29,208 bases of DNA from a virus. The notes below the pieces were generated by a model that did not search any database, was not told the origin of the DNA, and saw only the letters and a program-made list of their open reading frames with translations. Where the stretch lies: positions 1 through 29,208 of IMG/VR virus record IMGVR_UViG_3300031963_000694. One strand, 5' to 3'. Below, one piece after another: positions 13,287-20,500 of the stretch (its first letter is position 1; each line of letters opens with the position of its first letter). The translations under genes and the position numbers were made by a program.

Positions 13287-13930
13287 CGAACCCGACAGAG
13301 CAGGTGCCTAACGAGATGGAAGAGTTCGCCCGCAGGGGCGTGATCAGCGTCACCGAAGCAACAAAAGCGATTATCCCAGGGGTTGAAATGAGCGAGCGTA
13401 TCATCACCATTGCCAAGGCTTTGGGGGAATGTGCTTGCGTCTGGGTGCCGCACACTTGCCTGATTGGGAACATCTCTGCAGGAGAGTTACTCGAACTGGC
13501 CGATGCGGTGCTGGAGGGAGGGTCTATCGGCGAGGCGCCTGCTCCGTCCAAAGGAGCACCGCAGTGCCCGCCGGTGCCTTTCGGCAGCTTCAACCCCCTC
13601 TTCATGACCTTCGAGGGACGGATGCAAGGCGCCGCCAACTGGGGCTACGCCCAAGCCCTCGCCGCCGCCCAGCGGCTGGCCGCGGAGGAGAGGCAGAAGG
13701 GGGCGGATGAAGAGCTGGAGTCCGTGTGCCAGTGGCTGACCGATCAGCGCTACTGCGGCCACGTTGACCTCATCCCAGCGTTGCGCCGCGCCCGTCGCCC
13801 GCCCGCGCCGTCGAAGCGGGAGCAGGCGCTGAGGGAGCGGCTGAACGACCCCAACGTCGCGCAGCTTCACGCCAACCGTGAGGCCATGCAGCTCGCGCTC
13901 CAGGCGCTGGAGGAGGCGGGCGATGAGTAA
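13283..13930 (+). CDS. Hypothetical modular protein (215 aa)
   Basis: Segments of differing character are joined by Pro/Ala linkers. The N-terminal helical part is residues 1-88 (VISVTEATKAIIPGVEMSER, ISAGELLELADAVLEGGS). Linker 1 is EAPAPSKGAP. A helical segment follows (MQGAANWGYAQALAAAQRLA, LESVCQWLTDQRYCGHVD), then linker 2, RRPPAPSKREQ, and a final helix (LHANREAMQLALQALEEAG). The start overlaps the previous stop (ATGA) and the end overlaps the next start. Function unknown. The linker-joined architecture recalls the mosaic early-region proteins of lambdoid phages (Ea22-like). Confidence 0.7.
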   Translation: MTNPTEQVPNEMEEFARRGVISVTEATKAIIPGVEMSERIITIAKALGECACVWVPHTCLIGNISAGELLELADAVLEGGSIGEAPAPSKGAPQCPPVPFGSFNPLFMTFEGRMQGAANWGYAQALAAAQRLAAEERQKGADEELESVCQWLTDQRYCGHVDLIPALRRARRPPAPSKREQALRERLNDPNVAQLHANREAMQLALQALEEAGDE

Positions 13931-15065
13931 TCCAATCCCGCATAACTGCTGGCTAGATGAAGAAGAGGCGCTATTCCCGTCTCCGTGCGTCTTTGATGAT
14001 CGCAGGCAGGAGATTAACAACTGCTCATTCGCTGCAATGCTGCAAGACCACCACAAAGACAAAACGGATTGCAAGCACTACCGCGCCACGCTGGAGGCGG
14101 CCCCCGCCCCGGTGGTGGGTGATGCACTGCCGCCTCGCCCATCACTGGAGCAGAACGCGATCGACTCCCCACTGGTGCGCTACGGCGTCACCTGGGATGG
14201 CAGTCCCGACACTCCGCTGCTCACCCCCATGCCGGACGGCTGCTGGACGCCTTGGCACATTGCTGCCGAGATGCTGCGCGGCACCACCCCCGCCCCGGTG
14301 GTGGGTGACGGCTGCGCCCGCATCGAACTGGTGACAGCCATCCATTGCTTGGCCAGCCACTTTGAGATCGCGTGCAGCTACCTCAGCGGCGACGACCTGC
14401 AGAAGGCCAAGGCCGACATTGCCCACGCCATCAGCATCGCCGCAAAGCACAACCAGAACGGGACTGGTTGCACCCCCGCCCCGGTGGTGGGTGCGCCTTT
14501 CGTAGTTCGCCACTACGTCGGTAGCGCCCATCCAGAGATCAAGGGCAACGGCTTCGATGGCCTGGTGGTGGGCGAAAACCGAGAGGAGGCAGAGGAGTTT
14601 GTCGCCTGGATCAACGCACGCCTGGGCACCACCGCCGCCCCGGTGGTGTGTGATGACCTGCCCGTTGTCCACCTGACCGCGCCAGAGCGCATCTGGGTTG
14701 ACCGCAACCCTGACTACATCAATCCCGAGCACACCGGCACCGATCGCACGTTGCTGGAGCTGTTCTATTCCGCCTGTCAGAGCGAAGGTGGGACCGCCGA
14801 TGAAGTGACACTGCGCGGACTTCGCGCCGTCCTCGCCAAGTACGGCCCCACCCCGGTGTGGGTGGCCGTGAGTGAGCGGCCTTGGGAGCGTGAGGGATGG
14901 TGCGACGACGACGGGCGCTGCTGGTGGGGACGACGCGCCGACGACTTCTGCAACCACGATTGGCACTACGCCACTCGTGCCGAAGTGGAGGAGTTCTGCG
15001 CCGATGCGATGCCACAGGTATCGCTCCCCTTCCACGCCCTCCCGCTGCCGGAGGTGGCGCCGTGA
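13923..15065 (+). CDS. Mosaic protein with repeated PAPVVG seams and DUF551-like end
   Basis: The 380-residue product is a chain of small unrelated modules joined by an almost identical linker. The linker APAPVVGD, TPAPVVGD, TPAPVVGA, TAAPVVCD and finally TPVWVAV appears near residues 62, 124, 186, 239 and 310. Module 1 ends in a short C/H-containing segment. Module 3 is helical (ALVTAIHCLA-type). Module 4 reads KGNGFDGLVVGENREEAEEF. The last reads VAVSERPWEREGWCDDDGRC and ends in HALPLPEVAP, the DUF551 pattern seen in phage and cyanobacterial proteins. The start at 13923 overlaps the previous gene by 8 bases and the end overlaps the next start (GTGA). No enzymatic motif is visible. Confidence 0.75.
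   Translation: MSNPIPHNCWLDEEEALFPSPCVFDDRRQEINNCSFAAMLQDHHKDKTDCKHYRATLEAAPAPVVGDALPPRPSLEQNAIDSPLVRYGVTWDGSPDTPLLTPMPDGCWTPWHIAAEMLRGTTPAPVVGDGCARIELVTAIHCLASHFEIACSYLSGDDLQKAKADIAHAISIAAKHNQNGTGCTPAPVVGAPFVVRHYVGSAHPEIKGNGFDGLVVGENREEAEEFVAWINARLGTTAAPVVCDDLPVVHLTAPERIWVDRNPDYINPEHTGTDRTLLELFYSACQSEGGTADEVTLRGLRAVLAKYGPTPVWVAVSERPWEREGWCDDDGRCWWGRRADDFCNHDWHYATRAEVEEFCADAMPQVSLPFHALPLPEVAP
14102..14121 (+). repeat. Seam repeat copy 1
   Basis: CCCCGCCCCGGTGGTGGGTG encodes the PAPVVG linker. Identical 20-base copies lie at 14288-14307 and 14474-14493, each exactly 186 bases apart. Confidence 0.85.
14288..14307 (+). repeat. Seam repeat copy 2
   Basis: This is identical over 20 bases to the copy at 14102 and joins the second and third modules in frame. 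Confidence 0.85.
14474..14493 (+). repeat. Seam repeat copy 3
   Basis: This is identical over 20 bases to copies 1 and 2; the following base differs (GCG instead of GAT/GAC). Confidence 0.85.
14633..14652 (+). repeat. Seam repeat copy 4, two mismatches
   Basis: CGCCGCCCCGGTGGTGTGTG encodes AAPVVC. It lies 159 bases after copy 3 and is in the same reading frame. Confidence 0.75.
14846..14865 (+). repeat. Seam repeat copy 5, degenerate
   Basis: CCCCACCCCGGTGTGGGTGG is a degenerate copy 213 bases after copy 4, in frame, at the start of the DUF551-like module. Confidence 0.5.
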
Positions 15066-15499
15066 CTACACCGCTCTACGAAAAGCGCGGTCGGCGGTAT
15101 TACTTATGGGGCAATGGCGAGCACTGGGATACCCAAACCGACGCCATGCAGGCTGGCACCTGTCGTCTTGTCTATTGCCCCGAACCTGGTTTCTATCGCT
15201 ATCGCTACGACGTCACTCTAGACACAGCAGCGTTTTTGGCTGCAGCAGAAGTCGCCCGCCATGCCATGGAGGAAGCGATGCACGAAAAAGCACGATCAGC
15301 CACGGCCATGTCTCAGGCGGTTCCATGGACGCCAGAACAGAAGCGCTTGATTCAGCAGTTTGAGCGCGACATGAACGCCACAGGAGCGTTTCTCCCTACC
15401 CACTGGCTGCAAAGCACACCCCGCGACATTGCGCAGGCTGGAATTGACGCAGTACGCCGTGTTTATGAAGAGACAGCAGGCAGAGGCGAGGGGGATTGA
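15062..15499 (+). CDS. Hypothetical protein (145 aa), GTG start
   Basis: It starts at a GTG overlapping the previous stop (GTGA). The N-terminus is rich in aromatic residues (TPLYEKRGRRYYLWGNGEHW, CRLVYCPEPGFYRYRYDV) and looks beta-structured. The C-terminus is helical (AAEVARHAMEEAMHEKARSA, TPEQKRLIQQFERDMNATGA). No family was recognised. It is the last early-type gene before the endolysin and continues the overlapping-gene operon. Confidence 0.7.
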   Translation: MTTPLYEKRGRRYYLWGNGEHWDTQTDAMQAGTCRLVYCPEPGFYRYRYDVTLDTAAFLAAAEVARHAMEEAMHEKARSATAMSQAVPWTPEQKRLIQQFERDMNATGAFLPTHWLQSTPRDIAQAGIDAVRRVYEETAGRGEGD

Positions 15500-15553
15500 G
15501 TTGCCGGAAGGGTGGTTTCAGCGGCGGCTGGGGGAGCGATCAAGGCCGGCTGC

Positions 15554-16399
15554 ATGACCCCCGCCGGCATGGATTATCGCCGCACGCCCACACTGAAAGC
15601 ACGACAGCACCGCCTGACGATGCCCTCCACCAGCCACAAACCTGCCGCCGCGGCTACCACCCCAGCCAAGCAGGCTGAAACGGCGCCACTGCGGCCGGTG
15701 CTCTTCACCCTCCAGGCGGTCCAGGAAACCTGGCTGAAGAAATCCCCCGATCCGGCGGCCGATCTGCCAGAAGACCAGAAGGTCATGGTGCCCACTGGCC
15801 ACCAGTTGCCCGTGGTGGCCGTGCAGGAGCTCCAGGGCACGGCCCATGAAGTGGTGGAGCTGGGCCACGGCGCAGGTCAGTGGCACGTCTTCTCCCCCCA
15901 CTACCGCCGGCTGCAGGCCAAGGCGCCGGCGGCGGCCCCTGCTCCGGCGGTGCTGCTCCAGCCTGGGGCGATCGACTGGGGGAACTTCGACGCCCTGGTG
16001 ACGCCCAACCTTACGGTGGGAGAGGTGCTGCAGTTTGACCCCCGGCGGCGGCCGTCGGCGCAGAGCGCGGTGATCCCCCGGATCCTGGACACGGCGGCGG
16101 AGTTTCAGTCGATCCGGCAGGCCTGGGCCCGTCCGTTGGGGATGACCAGCTTCTACCGACCGGAGCCGATCAACCGGGAGGTAGGAGGAGTGCCCAACAG
16201 CTTCCACGTCCCCGGCATGGCAATGGACATCTACCCGATAAAGCTGCCGCTGCAGGCCCTCTACGACTGGCTGATTGTGCGCTGGACCGGCGGCTTTGGT
16301 GATGGCCGGGATCGCGGCTTCCTGCACCTGGATCGGCGCAATGGCGGCCACTTCGTTCCCGGTGGTGGTGTCAGGCCAGCGGAGGTGTGGCGGTACTGA
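15554..16399 (+). CDS. M15-family peptidase endolysin with SH3-like domain
   Basis: The product (281 aa from this start) has a Pro/Ala-rich N-terminus and an SH3-like cell-wall domain at about 60-125 (KVMVPTGHQLPVVAVQEL, GQWHVFSPHYRRLQ). The zinc peptidase domain of the M15_3 type follows, with LTVGEVLQFDPRRRPSAQ, then GMTSFYRPEPINREVGG. The metal motif is H218-V-P-G-M-A-M-D225 and the third ligand H258 is in GFLHLDRR. It should cleave peptide cross-links in peptidoglycan. AAGG lies 8 bases before the ATG at 15554; an ATG at 15620 is an alternative. The stop abuts the stop of the convergent muramidase gene. Confidence 0.85.
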   Translation: MTPAGMDYRRTPTLKARQHRLTMPSTSHKPAAAATTPAKQAETAPLRPVLFTLQAVQETWLKKSPDPAADLPEDQKVMVPTGHQLPVVAVQELQGTAHEVVELGHGAGQWHVFSPHYRRLQAKAPAAAPAPAVLLQPGAIDWGNFDALVTPNLTVGEVLQFDPRRRPSAQSAVIPRILDTAAEFQSIRQAWARPLGMTSFYRPEPINREVGGVPNSFHVPGMAMDIYPIKLPLQALYDWLIVRWTGGFGDGRDRGFLHLDRRNGGHFVPGGGVRPAEVWRY

Positions 16400-17137
16400 T
16401 CAGGCCTTGGCTGGGCTGATCAACCGGGCTCTGGAGGCCTGCAGCGCGCCGATCACAGCGGCCAGGCTGCCGTGGGCCTTGTTCCCACCATTGTCGCCGT
16501 CATACCAGCCCTTGCCTTGGCTGTTGGGCAGGCTTGCCCACTCGAAGGCCAGGTCGTCGATCGCGGCGGCCTGGTTGGTGCCATGGAGAAGGAACCGGGC
16601 CAGCATGGGCCGCTTGCCCTGCAGCAGGATGGCGGTGGTCAGCCGATCCTGGTTGGCGGCACTGAACAGGTCCGCATCTGAGAGACCGGCCCGCGGTTGC
16701 TGCTCGAGCAGGGTGGAAGGGACCATCTGGGGGGCGCCGACGGCAAAGAGCTTGCCGGCCTGCTGCAGGGCTTTGATCTCAGCGATGGTGAGGTTCTGGA
16801 GGCCGCCGGGCCAGGGCTTGCCGAGGCTGTCGCCGGCGCTGCCACGGTTGTAAGCCTCGTAGGGGCTGGCAAAGCCGCCGGCTTCGTGGCGGTAGATCAG
16901 ATCAAGGAGGGGCCGGCAGGCCACGATCTCCCTTTCCCCTGGCCCTTGGGCCCCTGGCCCCTGGGCCGCTGGCCTGATGGCGGGTGTCAGCCAGGTGCTC
17001 TCGCGGATGTCGCCCCCATTGCCGAGCCGTTGGCGTTGCTCTGGCGTGAGCATCTCCTCCACTGATCTCCAGAACTTCTCATGGCCTGGATGGCCCGCCA
17101 CCGTATGGATGGCGTAGCGCATGAGTGAGAGAGTCAT
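16400..17137 (-). CDS. Muramidase-type endolysin
   Basis: The 245-residue product has an N-terminal region of unknown role (MLTPEQRQRLGNGGDI) and a Gly/Pro linker. The lysozyme-like domain starts at about residue 76, with LLDLIYRHEAGGFASPYEAY (likely catalytic E85) and NRGSAGDSLGKPWP. It continues NLTIAEIKALQQAGKLFAVG and APQMVPSTLLEQQ, then a helical end including ANQDRLTTAILLQ. This matches phage muramidases that cut glycan strands. Its start overlaps the stop of the preceding 99-residue gene (ATGA), and it ends the tail and lysis operon. It stands stop to stop with the M15 endolysin on the other strand. Confidence 0.82.
   Translation of the reverse strand: MTLSLMRYAIHTVAGHPGHEKFWRSVEEMLTPEQRQRLGNGGDIRESTWLTPAIRPAAQGPGAQGPGEREIVACRPLLDLIYRHEAGGFASPYEAYNRGSAGDSLGKPWPGGLQNLTIAEIKALQQAGKLFAVGAPQMVPSTLLEQQPRAGLSDADLFSAANQDRLTTAILLQGKRPMLARFLLHGTNQAAAIDDLAFEWASLPNSQGKGWYDGDNGGNKAHGSLAAVIGALQASRARLISPAKA
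16934..16973. repeat. Degenerate heptamer-like GC repeat
   Basis: Repeated CCCCTGG/CCCTTGGG/CCCCTGGG/CCGCTGG units encode the Gly/Pro/Gln linker of the muramidase. On the minus strand the tract shares GGCCAGCGGCCC with the tract at 6369-6422. Confidence 0.5.
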
Positions 17138-17433
17138 TCGTCTGCTGTGGTGGGTTGATGGTGCTCAGCGGCAATGGATGGATCAAACAGCAGCTGCAGA
17201 ACACGCAGCTCCATGTCGCTTGGATCCCGGTGGACAACACGCTGCACCGCGGTGAAAAACACCATGTAGGTGGCTCGGGTGCCGCGCTGCATTGCGGGGA
17301 TGATCTCTTCGTCGATCAGCGCAAACACCTGCGGCAGTCGCCGGCACAGATCACGGCCCAGCGCCTGCAGCAGCAGGCTGAGCAGCCGGCGCAACAGCCA
17401 GGGGATCAATGGCTTGAGCAGCATTCCGATCAT
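17134..17433 (-). CDS. Small protein with hydrophobic N-terminus, possible lysis accessory
   Basis: The 99-residue product begins with a strongly hydrophobic but arginine-interrupted stretch (MIGMLLKPLIPWLLRRLLSL) that could be a membrane-associated amphipathic helix. A soluble helical part follows (RRLPQVFALIDEEIIPAMQR, TYMVFFTAVQRVVH). It sits directly before the muramidase with an ATGA overlap, the position of a holin or anti-holin in many phages. A single charged helix is not a typical holin, so this is a weak inference. Confidence 0.65.
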   Translation of the reverse strand: MIGMLLKPLIPWLLRRLLSLLLQALGRDLCRRLPQVFALIDEEIIPAMQRGTRATYMVFFTAVQRVVHRDPSDMELRVLQLLFDPSIAAEHHQPTTADE

Positions 17434-17588
17434 CGCAAAAACTCCTCGATCATTCGGATGATGTTTTCGTTGCGGGAGTATTCCGCGTATGGATCCATGT
17501 TGAGTGCCAACAGCCCCTGATACACAGGAAGCTGCCGCACCCTCTCATCAGTGGCGGCTGGTGTGTAACCGGGGTCGGACGGAAGCAT
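17430..17588 (-). CDS. Small hypothetical protein (52 aa)
   Basis: It starts one base after the stop of the fibre gene and ends overlapping the next ATG, so it is tightly embedded. The sequence includes DERVRQLPVYQGLLALNMDP, YAEYSRNENIIRMIEEFLR and no membrane segment. The frame is open further upstream into the fibre gene, but the ATG at 17588 fits the operon spacing. Function unknown. Confidence 0.6.
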   Translation of the reverse strand: MLPSDPGYTPAATDERVRQLPVYQGLLALNMDPYAEYSRNENIIRMIEEFLR

Positions 17589-17589
17589 G

Positions 17590-20500
17590 TCAGAAGACGA
17601 CGTTGGTGGCAGGAATGGTGATTGCGTTAGCGACGGAGATGCCCCGCAGATAGCTGCGGAGGCCAACATTGAGCGCGGCGCCTCCCGATGTATCCGTGGT
17701 GATGATGGGATTCAACCCTGCTGGGAAGCCATCACCAGGCGCGGTGGAGCTGGGGTTGAAGGTCGGCCTGGCCGCTGTATTTGACTCGGCTGACGTAAGC
17801 CCGGCCCGCTGGAAGATGGTTTGGGCATTATCTTCGGCGGAAACGCCGAAAGTCAACGCAAAGGTAAACCCAGTCTCAGCTTCGGCATTCTTAGCGTTGC
17901 CGCCCAGCACACCGCGGGTTTTGGTTGCGTTATACCCGTTCCGCCCAAACCGACCAACAAAGCCCTGGAGTCGTTTGCCAATCGTCTCCGTCTGGCTCTC
18001 ATAAGGGCCCGGCCATGCCTCGGGAACAAAAAGCCCACGTGAGGCATGGATGAACTGGTCGAAAAATGGCCCTGTGTCAGTACCGCTTGGGACTGCCCCG
18101 CTACTATCCAGCAGGTGGATGTGGTTGGGCAGTAACTTGCCGGTCAGATCAACGTAATTGCTTTGAGAAAATGGGGAGCTTGTATTGGTGATGACGTTGA
18201 TAGTGCTGCCAAGATTTAGTGTAAGGGTTTGGGGTCCGTCGAATGCTGCGCCGATAAATGTGTGATAGGTCTGCTCCCACCTCCACGGCGCATTCACTAC
18301 CGCATTCCCGTAATGAGCAGAGTTGGCTAGAGGGAGAGGCCCTGTGACGCCAATCCCTGCGCTGGTAATCGTCGTCTTGCCACGAATATAGATGTTGCGC
18401 GTGGTGACCGCTGCGGTGCCGTCAATCTCGATCATTGCCGGTGTTGCGCCACCGGAGTCCTTCCGAGTCGGAAGGCCAGGGCCAAAACAGCAATCACGGA
18501 TGGTAATACTATCGCTGGTTCCGCCAGACAGCTTAATCAAGGGGCTTATCGAATAGGAATCAAACAAAGTAGAAGAGGGTATAAAAACCTGACGTATCCT
18601 GGATAGCAAGTAATCAACATTGGTGGCGAGATTTGGTGAGAAGTCAGCCAATGTCATCAGACTTGCAAGACCTGAGAAAGGCAGAAACGAAGCAATCGGA
18701 ATGCGTGACTCCCCAACGGCCTTGATAACGTCAGCCAACCCTAGAAACTGGAAGCCGCCGTCCCAGTCCACGCCACGGCGAAAACTCATCGTCAGTTGCA
18801 GGCTAGCTATCGTCATCTCGGCAAAAGAATATGATATATCTACCGGTATAAGGCACATCGGCCAGAAGTTAACCGAGTTAGCGTAATCCGCGTATCCGCT
18901 ACCGTCATAGTAATTATTCGGCACAACAGCAGTGCCCACGCTATTGCTTCCCCATAGCGGTGCAGTCAGGCCCGCATTGTAGGCCACAAACTTCACGCCG
19001 CACTGCCAAACCGAGTTTGGGTTGTATAGCCCTGGTGCGATTCGGATTTCAGCGATCTGGTTGCCAGACCCGATGATGGCGTTGGCATACTCAGAGGCCC
19101 GCGCAAGACTTGGGATTGCCGCGGCGACTGATGTTGGCGGCTCATTAAACATGGAGTCAAGATCCCGATCTACCGCCGAAGCCTTGACGTAGATCGTGAC
19201 CGTCGTTGTGGCGGCACTGATAAATCGCCGCTGAATAAACAAACGATTGACACCTGGCAGGGTCAGCAATTTGTCGCTGGACGCATCGATCTGATCATCG
19301 CTTGCAACGGCCTGTGTGACCGTTTGCAGATCGTTGATTGTGGCCAACTGGCCCAAGCCATAGCGGCTGGTCTGCATCGCAATCGCTTCTCCACCCTCCA
19401 ATTCAACGACGCCCGCCACGTCCAAGGTGCCGGTGAGGGTGAGGTTCTCGACCGCGAGGTCAGTGAGCTGGGTGGGCAGGGACTGATCGCCTTCTGCTCC
19501 GATCCCCTCCACAGCCACCACCTCACCGGTGTCGGTGTTGATCAACCCCTGATTTGTCACCTCAAAGCCGTCTTTATTGATCCCCCTCACCTCCACGCGG
19601 CCGCCCTGCTCTGGTGTGAAGTTGGCGTTGAACTCATTCAGCGCAGACAGTTGCCGGCGGGCACGGGGCAGTGCGCGGGAATAGTTCCAGAAGCCGACCC
19701 CGTTGAAGTTGTGGCCCAGCAGCTGCACAAACGACGGCTGGCGGAACTCGACCGCCCAGTTGGCGCGAGCGCTGGCGGCGCCGCCGCTGGGGGCGGTGGG
19801 GAAGTCAGTGGCCGAGGCAGGATCCAGGTCACGCTCGGCCTCAGGCCGTGGGATCAGGGCGTTGTGGGCGGCAGTGCTGTTGAAGCCCAGGGCCAGCAGC
19901 AGGGCCAGCGCGCCGCGATAGTCGGTGGCGCTGCGGAGCTGGTCCCGCACGCTGCCGCTGGCGGTGTAGACGGTGCTCCAGTTGATCCCACAGGTGACGG
20001 TCACATCAGTGGCCGCGTCGGTGTCCGTGTCGAAGATCAGGACCGGCGCTTCCAGCGTGGTGGGGTCTTCCGCGTTGTAGGCGGATTCCTCCTGCACGTA
20101 GCTCTGCTGCCACTTGCCCTCCTCTGGCGTGCTGCCGCTCGAGGTGAAGGTGGCTTTCGCGGTGAAGTGCTTGCCGGCGAACTTCACCGTCTGCCCCTGG
20201 CGGTAGAAGACGCCGGAGGCGTAGCTCTCATCAGGGCAGGAACGGCGGATGGATATCTCGGCCGAAAGCACCACACCGGCACCTTCCGGCGGGATGGCAT
20301 TGGTCTGGGTGACAGCCAGCACTTCAGCACCGCCGGGGGCAAGCGCCCGATCGATGCCGCCACCACTCACGCCCGGGCGTGTCTGCAAGATCGAGTTGCG
20401 CACCGGCACCCGGGCGCTGGTCGTGTTGACCAGCTTCAGGGTCACGCGGCGTTGCGTCGCCGTGCGGGTGTCGATGAGGCGGCGAACGTAGACGCGCTTG

